DNA from: a bacterium | Lineage (GTDB): Bacteria > Myxococcota_A > Bradymonadia > UBA7976 > UBA1532 | Reading direction: 5' to 3' | Assembly: GCA_030426085.1 (NCBI GenBank) | Contig: JAUHYW010000013.1 | Span: 89,818-153,817, forward strand | Length of the DNA: 64,000 nucleotides | Shown: positions 45,655-53,457 of the stretch, piece after piece | Numbering within the stretch: position 1 is the first letter of the stretch | Layout: the number at the start of each line of letters is the position of its first letter | Position numbers and translations under genes: made by a program | The notes under the pieces: generated by a model | Databases searched by the model: none | What the model was told of the DNA's origin: nothing | Seen by the model: only the letters and a program-made list of their open reading frames with translations

Positions 45655-46710
45655 ATGAACCCCGCCTATCTGCCCCCGGGCGACCCCCTGCCGCCCGAAG
45701 AGCACCTGCTGCGCCTGCTGGGCGGCAAGTGGGTGACCGCCGCCGTCTCGGCCGCCGCCCGCCTGGGCCTCGCCGAGCAGCTCATCGACGCCGAGGGGGC
45801 CGATCGACCGGCCGACGTCGCGACGCTGGCCGGGGCGATGGGCTGCGACGGGCCGGCGCTGGAGCGGCTGCTGCGGGTCCTGGCCGGCGAGGGGCTGCTC
45901 GACCTGGACGACGGCGGGCGCTACCGGCTGACCCCGCTCGGGCGCCAGCTCCACCCCGACGCGCTGGGCCACCTCGCGGCGTTCGTGGGGCTGCCGTTCA
46001 TGTGGGACCCGTGGGCCCGGCTGGCGGGGGCCATCCGCAGCGGGCGCACCGCCTTCGAACTGGCCTACGGGTCGCCGCTGTACCCCTACCTCGACGGCGA
46101 CCCCGAGGCCCACGACGTCTACCACCGGGGGGTCGACGCCTTCACCCGCCACGAGGCGCGGGCGCTGGCCGAGCGGGTCGACCTGTCCGATCATCGGCGG
46201 CTGGTGGACGTCGGCGGCGGCCTGGGCACCGCCAGCCTCGAGCTGGCCCGGGCCTGGCCACACCTCGAGATCGTGCTGTTCGACCGGCCGGGGGTCGCCG
46301 AGCAGGCCGCCGCTCGCTTCGCCGAGGCCGGGGTCGCCGACCGCTGCCGGGCGGTGGGCGGCGACTTCTTCGGCCCGCTGCCGCCGGCCGACGTCTATCT
46401 GCTCAAGCATGTCGTGCACAACTGGGACGACCCGGCCGCGACCCGCCTGCTCGCCGGCTGCCGAGCCGGGCTGACCGACGCCGCCGAGGGGCCGGGCATG
46501 GTGCTGGTGGTCGAGGGCATCCTGCTGCCCGGCGTGCGCCGCGACCCGACCCGGCTGCTCGATCTGGAGATGCTGGTGCTGCGGGGCGCCGGGCGCGAGC
46601 GCAGCAAGGGGGCGTTCCGCCGGCTCTTCGCCGACGCCGGCCTCACGCTGGGCACGACCTGGCCGCTGGCCGGCGCCACCCGCCTGCTGGTGGGGCGCGC
46701 CCGGGTCTGA
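45655..46710 (+). CDS. SAM-dependent O-methyltransferase (PF00891 type)
   Basis: The protein has 351 residues with an N-terminal winged-helix dimerisation domain (ALERLLRVLAGEGLLDLDDG) and a Rossmann SAM domain (LVDVGGGLGTASLELA). The catalytic His is in LKHVVHNWDDPAA, the hydroxyindole/phenol O-methyltransferase signature. In this setting it would methylate the phenolic hydroxyl of the aryl head, as known for some flexirubins and aryl polyenes. It is co-directional with the halogenase and ends 3 bp from the convergent dehydratase gene. Confidence 0.88.
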   Translation: MNPAYLPPGDPLPPEEHLLRLLGGKWVTAAVSAAARLGLAEQLIDAEGADRPADVATLAGAMGCDGPALERLLRVLAGEGLLDLDDGGRYRLTPLGRQLHPDALGHLAAFVGLPFMWDPWARLAGAIRSGRTAFELAYGSPLYPYLDGDPEAHDVYHRGVDAFTRHEARALAERVDLSDHRRLVDVGGGLGTASLELARAWPHLEIVLFDRPGVAEQAAARFAEAGVADRCRAVGGDFFGPLPPADVYLLKHVVHNWDDPAATRLLAGCRAGLTDAAEGPGMVLVVEGILLPGVRRDPTRLLDLEMLVLRGAGRERSKGAFRRLFADAGLTLGTTWPLAGATRLLVGRARV

Positions 46711-46713
46711 GCC

Positions 46714-47202
46714 TCAGCGGGCCGGGGCGGCCTCGGCCTCGATCGCCGGGCCGTGCACCAGGGTCATCTTGGCCGCCGCCACCCGCTCGCCGCTGCGGTC
46801 TCCAGCCTCGGCCCGCTGCATGCGGGTCTCGAAGCTGCTCAACGCGTGGTCGCCGCCGGTCTGCTCGGCGTAGACGTCGAAGACATCGCCCACCGCGAGC
46901 CACTCGGCGTCGACCTCGAAGCGGCGGCAGGCGACGATCATGCCCACCCGGGGCCCCTCGCCGCCCCGGTAGGCGTCGTAGCCCAGGCACGCGGCGACCG
47001 CCTGGGCCATGTACTCGATGCACATGAGGCCATCCACCCGGCCGCCCTCGACGAACAGGTGATGGGCCCTGATCTCGAGCCGGCAGGTGCAGCGCCCCGG
47101 GGCCCAGTCGACCATCGCGTCGAGCTGAAGCATGGGCGGCCGGTGGGGCACCAGATCGGCGATCGGGGGATACGCCGGCACGCCGGCCTCGGGCGGGCTC
47201 AT
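46714..47202 (-). CDS. ApeP-like 3-hydroxyacyl-ACP dehydratase (hotdog)
   Basis: The protein has 162 residues from the ATG at 47202. It begins IADLVPHRPPMLQLDAMVDW, as in FabZ/ApeP dehydratases, and continues MCIEYMAQAVAACLGYDA, the second conserved helix. The substrate would be 3-hydroxyacyl-ACP, giving the trans double bonds of the polyene. It overlaps the chain-length-factor stop by 4 nt and is last in the second leftward chain. Confidence 0.85.
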   Translation of the reverse strand: MSPPEAGVPAYPPIADLVPHRPPMLQLDAMVDWAPGRCTCRLEIRAHHLFVEGGRVDGLMCIEYMAQAVAACLGYDAYRGGEGPRVGMIVACRRFEVDAEWLAVGDVFDVYAEQTGGDHALSSFETRMQRAEAGDRSGERVAAAKMTLVHGPAIEAEAAPAR

Positions 47203-47990
47203 CGGGCGTCGGCCGCGGTCACCGCCGCGGTCCAGCCGGCGCCGGCGCCCCGATCGAGCACCACCGGGCCCGACCAGCCGGCGGCGAGGGCGTCGATCAC
47301 GTCCACGATGCCGGCGCACGGGTTGCGGGCCCCCGCCGGGCTCAAGTCGGCCCGGTGCGCCTCCTCGGGGCGACGCGCGCCCAGGACCGGCCGGGCCATG
47401 CGCGGGGCGTCGGGGGCCAGCTCGACCGGGGCGAGGGCCAGGGCCCCGCAGGTCAGGCTCCACTCGGTGCCCGCGGGCACCAGATCGGTCAGCACGCCCT
47501 CGTCGCCGCAGGTGACCATGACCGCCTCGAAGCCGCCGCCGAGCAGGCCGAACGCCTCGTGCAGCGCCATCGCCGGGGTGTCGTAGTCGGCGCCGATCGA
47601 GGTGGTGAAGCCCCGGTTGCCGCTCGAGATCGACACCACCCCCGAGGCCGCGTTGTGCACGCTCATGGCGAAGGCCATCGGCGACATCGGATCGGTCCCC
47701 CGCCACATCGTATCGAGCAGCCGGATCATCGTGCCCACCTCGCCGAGCGCCGAGCCGAACACCGTCGCCACCAGCGACCCGTCGAAGCCCGAGGCGGCCA
47801 GCGCCTCGCCGTAGGCGTCGGCGATGGCCCGGGTGAACAGGCTGCACCGCCGGCGGCTGCGCCGCTCGATGAGGGCCCCCGAGGGCTTGAACGGCTCGAC
47901 CGGCTCGCCCGCCCGCCACGCCGTGGCCGAGGGGAACCCCTGGAGGCACAGGCCCCAGCCGAGCACCGCCGCTTCCCGATTCGCGCTCAC
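47199..47990 (-). CDS. Chain-length-factor-like beta-ketoacyl synthase (Ketoacyl-synt_2 type)
   Basis: The protein has 263 residues, short for a ketosynthase. It shows ATVFGSALGEVGTMIRLLD and MSPMAFAMSVHNAASGVVSI, the family pattern in which the active-site Cys is replaced, and TSIGADYDTPAMALHEAFGL. In aryl-polyene systems such a protein pairs with the active ketosynthase and sets chain length. Its gene overlaps that of the active ketosynthase (47987-49156) by 4 nt, consistent with a 1:1 complex. Confidence 0.87.
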   Translation of the reverse strand: MSANREAAVLGWGLCLQGFPSATAWRAGEPVEPFKPSGALIERRSRRRCSLFTRAIADAYGEALAASGFDGSLVATVFGSALGEVGTMIRLLDTMWRGTDPMSPMAFAMSVHNAASGVVSISSGNRGFTTSIGADYDTPAMALHEAFGLLGGGFEAVMVTCGDEGVLTDLVPAGTEWSLTCGALALAPVELAPDAPRMARPVLGARRPEEAHRADLSPAGARNPCAGIVDVIDALAAGWSGPVVLDRGAGAGWTAAVTAADAR

Positions 47991-49156
47991 GGCGCCCTCA
48001 ACAGCACGCTGATGTTATTGCCCCCGAACGCGAACGAGTTGCTCAGCACCCGCTCGAAGCGCCCCGACGTGCGCGCGGTGACGACGTTGATGGGGATGGT
48101 CTCGTCGACCGGCGTCGCGCCGAGCGAGGCCGGGATCCAGCCCTCGTGCAGCGCGTGCAGCGCGATGGCCACCTCGGTGGCGCCGGCGCCGCCGAGGGTG
48201 TGGCCGGTGTAGCCCTTGGTCGAGACCACCGGGACCTCGGCCCCGAAGACCGCCTCGATGGCCCGCGACTCGGCGGCGTCGTTGTGCCGGGTCCCGGTGC
48301 CGTGGGCGTTGATGTGATGCACCGCCTCGGGCCCCACCCCGGCGTCGAGCAGGGCCGCCCGCATCGCCGCGATGGCCCCGTCGCCCTTCGGATGCGGCGC
48401 GCTGATGTGGTAGGCGTCCGACGTCTCGCCGATGCCCTCCAAGAGCGCGAGCGGGTCGCCGTCCCGCTCGAGCAGCAAGAGCGCCCCGCCCTCGCCGATG
48501 TTGATGCCGCTGCGCTCGGCGGAGAACGGCCGGCAGCGGTGGGGGTCGAGCGCGTCGAGGCTGGCGAAGCCGTTGAGGGTCATCGCGCACAGGGTGTCGA
48601 CCCCGCCCACGATGGCCGCGTCGATCACGTCGTCGGCGATGAGCCGCCGGGCCGACGCCAGGCAGCGGGCCGAGGACGTGCAGGCCGTCGAGTGCATCCA
48701 GCCGGGCCCCTTGGCGCCGGTCAGCGCCCGCACGATGTGCAGCACCGCCCCGTAGGTGTGGTGGTGCCACAGGTCGTAGTCCATCGGCAGGTGCCCCCGA
48801 TCGACCAGCGTGCGCCACGCGACCTCGGTGCGGTCGGCCCCGGCGGTGCTCGTGCCGAGGATGACCGCGATGCGCTCCGGCCGCCAGCGGGCCCGCATGC
48901 GACCCAGGGGCCCCTCGAGGGTGGCGATCAGGTGCCCCACCATCTGCGCCGAGCGGGTCGTGCGGTCGATGAGGGACGGGGGCAGGTCGGGCAGCGGGCC
49001 CACCACCTCGCCGACGTGGGCCTCGAAGGGCACCAGCGAGGTCGGGCGCAGGCCGGTGCGGCCATGCCACAGCCCGTCGCGCACCGCGCCCCGGTCGAGG
49101 CCGAGGCCGTTGCACGCGCTCACCCCGGTGATCGGGATCGACGTTCCGGTTTTCAT
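47987..49156 (-). CDS. Active beta-ketoacyl-ACP synthase (FabF/ApeO-like)
   Basis: The protein has 389 residues. The complete Cys-His-His triad is visible: Cys159 in STACTSSARC, His285 in NAHGTGT and His319 in GYTGHTLGGAG. GLGLDRGAVRDGLWHGRTGL and SNSFAFGGNN are also typical. It extends the aryl-polyene chain by decarboxylative condensation with malonyl-ACP. It lies between the halogenase-like gene and the chain-length factor with ATGA overlaps on both sides. Confidence 0.93.
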   Translation of the reverse strand: MKTGTSIPITGVSACNGLGLDRGAVRDGLWHGRTGLRPTSLVPFEAHVGEVVGPLPDLPPSLIDRTTRSAQMVGHLIATLEGPLGRMRARWRPERIAVILGTSTAGADRTEVAWRTLVDRGHLPMDYDLWHHHTYGAVLHIVRALTGAKGPGWMHSTACTSSARCLASARRLIADDVIDAAIVGGVDTLCAMTLNGFASLDALDPHRCRPFSAERSGINIGEGGALLLLERDGDPLALLEGIGETSDAYHISAPHPKGDGAIAAMRAALLDAGVGPEAVHHINAHGTGTRHNDAAESRAIEAVFGAEVPVVSTKGYTGHTLGGAGATEVAIALHALHEGWIPASLGATPVDETIPINVVTARTSGRFERVLSNSFAFGGNNISVLLRAP

Positions 49157-50391
49157 TGCACGCTCGCCGCGGGCGCCGGCGGGTCGACCTGCCCGCGCCC
49201 TGGCCGTTCGGAGGACCCCGCCCGTCGACGGGCGCGCTGCAGCATGTCGGCGAAGCGGTTGTCGGACCGCCACACGTCGCCGGCCAGCACGCTGATCACG
49301 CCCGGCTTGAAGGCGCCGTCCAGCGGCACCCCGAAGATCATGTTGTCGACGAAGCGGGTGTTGTAGAAGCGATCGATCAGCGCAGCGAAGATGGCGTAGC
49401 CCCGCTTCATGTGGGCGTCCACCGGGGCCATCAGCGCCGGGTCGCCCTCGCCGCCTGCGGCCAGGGCCGGCAGCAGCCGGTCGGCGGTGCGCTCGGCCCC
49501 GGTCATCGCCAGGGCCACCCCCGACGAGAAGACCGGGTCGAGGAAGCAGGCCGCGTCCCCCACGCAGGCGTAGCGCGCGCCATAGGCCGCGTCGTTGCGA
49601 TAGCTGAAGTTGCTCACGACGTGGGTCGGGCCCCGCTCGGCGCCCGCGGTCCACCGGCTGAGCATGGGCGAGTTCTCGACGTAGGCCCGCAGCCCGGCCG
49701 GGCCCATGCCGCCGTGCCGCGACACCCGGCCGATGCTGAGCCGGTCGCCGGGCAGCGGGATGACCCACGCCCAGCCGTCGTCGACCCACATGATGCGGAT
49801 GTCGCCCGGCCCGATCTCGTCCCACGCGCCGGGGGCCAGCCCGGTGAAGTGGGCGAAGGCCGCCGCCCGACCGAACTCGCGGTAGGGCACCACCGCCCGC
49901 CGGCGGCGGGCCACCAGCCGGCTCTGCCCGGTGGCGTCGATGAAGTAGCGGGCCCGCTCGACGCCGGCGCTCGTCTCGACCTCGACCCCGTCGGCGTGCG
50001 CGGTGAAGTCCCGCACGCCCACCCCGTGGCGCACCGTGGCCCCCCGGTCGACCGCGCAGTCCCGAAGGCGGGTGTCGAACAGCGCCCGGTCGACGTGCCA
50101 CGCGTGGCGGGCCGGGCCGGGCAGGGTGTCGGCGAAGTCGAACTGCGCCTTGCGGTCGGTCGCCTCGCAGACGAACTCGGCGCCCCGCTTGAAGAAGTGG
50201 CTCTGCGGGTCGGGCTCGATGCCCAGGCGGGCGTGCACCGACAGGCCGACGGGCAGCAGCGACTCGCCGACGTGGAACCGGGGGAACTCGCTCTTCTCGA
50301 GCACCAGCACCCGGCAGCCGGCGCCCGCCAGCAGGGCCGCGGTCGTCGAGCCGCCGGGCCCGGCGCCGGCGATGACGACGTCCCACGTCAT
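49153..50391 (-). CDS. Second FAD-dependent halogenase-family oxidoreductase
   Basis: The protein has 412 residues from the ATG at 50391. It has the FAD motif VVIAGAGPGGSTTAALLA, then FHVGESLLPVGL, FKRGAEF (Lys68 in the position of the halogenase lysine) and the WxWxIP signature as Trp207-Ala-Trp209-Val-Ile-Pro212. FLDPVFSSGVALAM closes the FAD domain. It is closer to the single-domain halogenases that act on carrier-bound substrates than to the protein at 43752. A polyene-forming or hydroxylating oxidase is the alternative. It is embedded in the KS/KR operon. Confidence 0.85.
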   Translation of the reverse strand: MTWDVVIAGAGPGGSTTAALLAGAGCRVLVLEKSEFPRFHVGESLLPVGLSVHARLGIEPDPQSHFFKRGAEFVCEATDRKAQFDFADTLPGPARHAWHVDRALFDTRLRDCAVDRGATVRHGVGVRDFTAHADGVEVETSAGVERARYFIDATGQSRLVARRRRAVVPYREFGRAAAFAHFTGLAPGAWDEIGPGDIRIMWVDDGWAWVIPLPGDRLSIGRVSRHGGMGPAGLRAYVENSPMLSRWTAGAERGPTHVVSNFSYRNDAAYGARYACVGDAACFLDPVFSSGVALAMTGAERTADRLLPALAAGGEGDPALMAPVDAHMKRGYAIFAALIDRFYNTRFVDNMIFGVPLDGAFKPGVISVLAGDVWRSDNRFADMLQRARRRAGSSERPGRGQVDPPAPAASVQ

Positions 50392-51131
50392 CGCATGCCT
50401 CCGTCGATGCGGATGACCTGCCCGGTGATGTAGGCCGCCTCGTCGCGGCACAGATACGAGACCAGCCCGGCCACCTCTTCGGGCTTGCCCACCCGGCGGG
50501 CCGGGATCTGGCCGATCACGAAGTCGGGCACGTCGGCGATCATGTCGGTCTCGATGAGCCCCGGAGCCACCGCGTTGACCGTGATGCGCCGCTTGGCCAG
50601 CTCGATCGCCAGCGCCCGGGTCGCCCCGACGATGCCCGCCTTGGCCGCCGCGTAGTTGACCTGCCCCCGGTTGCCGCTCAGCCCCGAGATGGACGACAGG
50701 TTGACGATGCGCCCCCAGCGGTTGCGCACCATCTGCATCGTCAGCGGGTGGGTGACGTTGTAGAAGCCGTCCAGCGTGGTGCGCAGCACCCGCTGCCAGG
50801 CGTCGGGCCCCATCGAGGGGAAGGCCGCGTCGGCGATGACCCCGGCGTTGTTGACGATGACCGCGATGGGCCGCGGATCGTCCAGCAGCCCGGTCAGGGC
50901 GGCGCCGGTCGCCGCGGCGTCGGCCACGTCGAACCGCGCCGGGACGGCCTCACCGCCCGCCGCCTCGATGTCGGCGACGACCTGCGCGGCGGCCTCGGCG
51001 CTGCTGCGGTAGTTGACGATGACCGGGAACCCGTCGGCGGCCAGCCGGCGGGCGATCGCCGCGCCGATGCCGCGGCTGGCCCCGGTGACCAGGGCCCGCA
51101 CCGCCCGGGGGGCGCTCTTCTCTTCGGCCAT
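50388..51131 (-). CDS. 3-oxoacyl-ACP reductase (FabG-like ketoreductase)
   Basis: The protein has 247 residues from the ATG at 51131; a GTG at 51143 is an alternative start without a better ribosome site. The SDR motifs are ALVTGASRGIGAA, NNAGV, SSISG and YAAAK, ending YITGQVIRIDGGMR. It reduces 3-oxoacyl-ACP with NADPH during polyene synthesis. It is the first gene of the second leftward chain and overlaps the flavoenzyme by 4 nt. Confidence 0.92.
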   Translation of the reverse strand: MAEEKSAPRAVRALVTGASRGIGAAIARRLAADGFPVIVNYRSSAEAAAQVVADIEAAGGEAVPARFDVADAAATGAALTGLLDDPRPIAVIVNNAGVIADAAFPSMGPDAWQRVLRTTLDGFYNVTHPLTMQMVRNRWGRIVNLSSISGLSGNRGQVNYAAAKAGIVGATRALAIELAKRRITVNAVAPGLIETDMIADVPDFVIGQIPARRVGKPEEVAGLVSYLCRDEAAYITGQVIRIDGGMR

Positions 51132-51152
51132 GTGTGTGGTCACCCGATCGAG

Positions 51153-51371
51153 CTACCGGCGGCTCGAGTCCCAGCCGCGGGCGTTCATGCAGTTGAGGAA
51201 GGCCCGCTCGTGCTTGCCGGCGATCTGCCGACAGGCCATGGCGTCTCCGGTGAAGGCTTTCTTGGTGAAGGGCTCGCCGCTCTGATGGCGCCAGACATAC
51301 TGGCGGCCGCAGCCGAGCGCCAGCGACGACAGGCCCATCACGGCCACCAGGATCCAGACTCTCGCGCTCAA
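51153..51371 (-). CDS. Small lipoprotein
   Basis: I start this 72-residue protein at a TTG (51371) because GGGAGGA lies 5 nt upstream. A GTG-type start at 51413 would add 14 residues before the signal peptide. The lipobox LALGC (Cys21) is followed by about 50 mature residues with two further Cys (AMACRQIAG, AFLNCMNARGW), likely a disulfide. The family is not recognised. It lies 21 bp upstream of the ketoreductase and may share its transcript. Confidence 0.65.
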   Translation of the reverse strand: MSARVWILVAVMGLSSLALGCGRQYVWRHQSGEPFTKKAFTGDAMACRQIAGKHERAFLNCMNARGWDSSRR

Positions 51372-51415
51372 GCCGTCCTCCCGCGCTCGGGGCGTCGCGC
51401 CTCGACCCCCCACGA

Positions 51416-52090
51416 TCAGAACCGCCCCAGCACGCCGAGGCCGGCGCCCCCGGGGGTCACCGTCGGGGTGACCAGATAGTCGACGCTCGCGCTCTCGTCA
51501 TCGGCCGGGACCCAGGTCCGGCCGGCCTCGCTCGTGCCGCCGGCGATCATCATCGCCAGCGCCGCCACCTGGATCATACCCGAGGCGAGCAGGGCGCCCC
51601 GGGCGTCGTCGTCGGAGTTGCCCATCAGCACGAACGGGCCGATGAACGGCACCGCCGCCATGACGGTCTGCTCCTCGTCCCCGGCGATCGACGTCATGAT
51701 GATGGTGGTGAGGTAGACCCCCAGGAACGGCCACGCCCCGGCGTGCACCAGCCCCCGGGACGAGGTCTTCTCGACCATCGCCTTGTACAGCGGGGCGCCG
51801 GGCTCGTTCTGGGGCGTGGTGGGCGCCGGCTCGGCGGGCGCGGCGGGCGCGGCCTCGACCGGGGCCGCCGCGGCCTGACCGGCGACGGTGCACTGCCCCT
51901 CGACGCAGATGAGATCGCCGGTGCAGTCGACGTCGACCTCGCAGGCCCCCGGCGCGGCGCACTCGCCGTCGACGCAGATGCGGCCGTGCTTGCACTGGTC
52001 GTCGGATGCGCACGCGGCCCACGCCGAGGCCGGCAGCCCGCAGACCGACAACAGCAGACCGAGGAGCAACGCGCGCCGATGATGATGCAT
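51416..52090 (-). CDS. Secreted Cys-rich protein with C-terminal hydrophobic segments
   Basis: The protein has 224 residues from the ATG at 52090. The signal peptide ends near ASAWA. Two disulfide-rich modules follow (CASDDQCKHGRICVDGEC and CEVDVDCTGDLICVEGQC), then a Pro/Ala linker, then a region with two or three membrane-like helices (WPFLGVYLTTIIMTSIAG, AAVPFIGPFVLMG, MIQVAALAMMIAGG). The Cys modules resemble short EB/EGF-like motifs common in myxobacterial surface proteins. The function is unknown. The 235 bases between it and nth are a divergent promoter region with no clear boxes. Confidence 0.7.
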   Translation of the reverse strand: MHHHRRALLLGLLLSVCGLPASAWAACASDDQCKHGRICVDGECAAPGACEVDVDCTGDLICVEGQCTVAGQAAAAPVEAAPAAPAEPAPTTPQNEPGAPLYKAMVEKTSSRGLVHAGAWPFLGVYLTTIIMTSIAGDEEQTVMAAVPFIGPFVLMGNSDDDARGALLASGMIQVAALAMMIAGGTSEAGRTWVPADDESASVDYLVTPTVTPGGAGLGVLGRF

Positions 52091-52325
52091 GAGAGCACCC
52101 TTCGCTTCGTGTCCGCCGGGGGGCGGAGCCCCGCACGCCCCGGCATCGCCACGGTGACGATTCAGATCAGGTTTAGGCGTCGGCCCGAGCCGTGTCAACC
52201 GTGCTCACCGTCCGGGGCGCCCCCCCTTGCCCGGCTGCCGCCATCAGCCGCACGATGCGCGCGGCCGGCGGACAGGTCGGCCCGCTCGATCCTTAGTCAT
52301 CCGCGCACCCTTTCCGGAGGACCCG

Positions 52326-53006
52326 ATGACCCGCGCCGAAAAAGCCGAGCGGATCGGCCGCCTGCTCGACGAGCTGTACCCCGAGCAGCCGATCCCGCTG
52401 GACCACGTCGACCCCTACACCCTGCTCGTCGCCGTCGCGCTGAGCGCCCAGACGACCGACAAGAAGGTCAACGAGGTCTCCCCGGCCCTCTTCGCGGTGG
52501 CCTCGACCCCGGCGCAGATGGCCGCGCTCGAGGTCGAGCAGATCCGGGCGCTGATCCGGGAGATCGGCCTCGCCCCGACCAAGGCGAAGAACCTCAAGAA
52601 GATGGCCGCGCTGCTCGTCGAGCGCCACGGGGGCGAGGTGCCGCCCGACATGCAGGCGCTCGAGGCGCTGCCCGGGGTGGGCCACAAGACCGCCTCGGTG
52701 GTGATGGCCCAGGCGTTCGGCGTCCCGGCGTTCCCGGTCGACACCCACATCCACCGCCTCGCCGCCCGCTGGGGCCTCTCGTCGGGCCGCAACGTCGCCA
52801 CGACCGAGCGGGACCTCAAGAAGGTCTTCCCCCGCGACACCTGGAATCGGCGCCACCTCCAGATCATCTTCTTCGGCCGCGAGCACTGCCCGGCCCGCAA
52901 CCACGACCTCGCCGCCTGCCCCATCTGCGGCTGGGCCGCCACCAAGAAGCGCATGCGGGAGGAGGCCGCCGGCCTGCCGCCCAAGCGCCGGCGCAAGCGG
53001 AGCTGA
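52326..53006 (+). CDS. nth: Endonuclease III (base-excision repair glycosylase)
   Basis: The protein has 226 residues from the ATG at 52326 with GGAGGA 5 nt upstream. It removes oxidised pyrimidines and cuts AP sites. The HhH motif is LPGVGHKTASVVMAQ, the catalytic lysine helix AQTTDKKVNE is at the expected place, and the catalytic Asp is in VDTHIHRLA. The C-terminal iron-sulphur loop is altered: CPARNHDLAACPICG gives Cys-X9-Cys-X2-Cys without a fourth Cys, where E. coli has C-X6-C-X2-C-X5-C. The cluster may therefore be absent or bound differently. Confidence 0.92.
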   Translation: MTRAEKAERIGRLLDELYPEQPIPLDHVDPYTLLVAVALSAQTTDKKVNEVSPALFAVASTPAQMAALEVEQIRALIREIGLAPTKAKNLKKMAALLVERHGGEVPPDMQALEALPGVGHKTASVVMAQAFGVPAFPVDTHIHRLAARWGLSSGRNVATTERDLKKVFPRDTWNRRHLQIIFFGREHCPARNHDLAACPICGWAATKKRMREEAAGLPPKRRRKRS

Positions 53007-53010
53007 GCGC

Positions 53011-53160
53011 GGCTCAGAGACAACACCGCGTGAGGGCGCAGCCCGAACACGCGAGCCGTCAGGCGAGCCGCCCGGGGCCGCGAGGGCCCCGGGCCGGAGC
53101 GAGGAGGGCGAAGCCCGACGCTGCGCAGCGCCCGCCCGAAGGGCGGCCGGATGAGCACGG
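53011..53160. repeat. Repeat block, first copy
   Basis: About 150 bases after nth repeat almost perfectly at 53249-53412. Landmarks are GCGTGAGGGCGCAGCCCGAA, CGAGGAGGGCGAAGCCCGAC and GGCGGCCGGATGAGCACGG. Several inner palindromes (GGCCCCGGGCC-like) suggest stable folding. No reading frame with gene-like signals crosses it. Confidence 0.8.
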
Positions 53161-53250
53161 CTCACCCGAAGCAGGGCCGGATGAGCACGGCTCACCCGAA
53201 GCAGGGCCGGATGAGCACGGCTCACCCGAAGCAGGGCCGGATGAGCACGG
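53161..53250. repeat. Three perfect 30-bp tandem repeats
   Basis: The unit is CTCACCCGAAGCAGGG followed by CCGGATGAGCACGG, present three times head to tail without mismatch, with one more copy at 53413-53442 after the second large block. There are no unique spacers, so this is not a CRISPR array. The 30-bp period keeps frame, which produces a spurious repetitive ORF. Confidence 0.85.
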
Positions 53251-53412
53251 CTCAGAGGCAGGACCGCGTGAGGGCGCAGCCCGAACACGCGAGCCGTCAG
53301 GCGAGCCGCCGAGCGCAAGGAGGCCGGGGCCGCGAGGGCCCCGGGCCGGAGCGAGGAGGGCGAAGCCCGACGCTGCGCAGCGCCCGCCCGAAGGGCGGCC
53401 GGATGAGCACGG
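53249..53412. repeat. Repeat block, second copy with 17-bp insertion
   Basis: It matches 53011-53160 except for an extra GAGCGCAAGGAGGCCGG in the middle and a few changes at the left. The last single 30-bp unit follows at 53413-53442, directly before the end of the leftward kinase gene. Confidence 0.8.
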
Positions 53413-53457
53413 CTCACCCGAAGCAGGGCCGGATGAGCACGGCAACGTGAACGCTGC

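Noticed and set aside
47199..47990. Reading the short ketosynthase as a truncated pseudogene
   Set aside because: Short length and missing Cys are normal for chain-length-factor proteins of aryl-polyene clusters, and the conserved SVHNA segment is intact.
53161..53250. Possible CRISPR array
   Set aside because: The 30-bp units are head to tail without spacers and no cas genes are present.
53059..53445. A repetitive minus-strand frame (SGPASGEPCS units)
   Set aside because: It arises from the 30-bp tandem repeats whose period keeps frame; it has no ribosome site and no start context.
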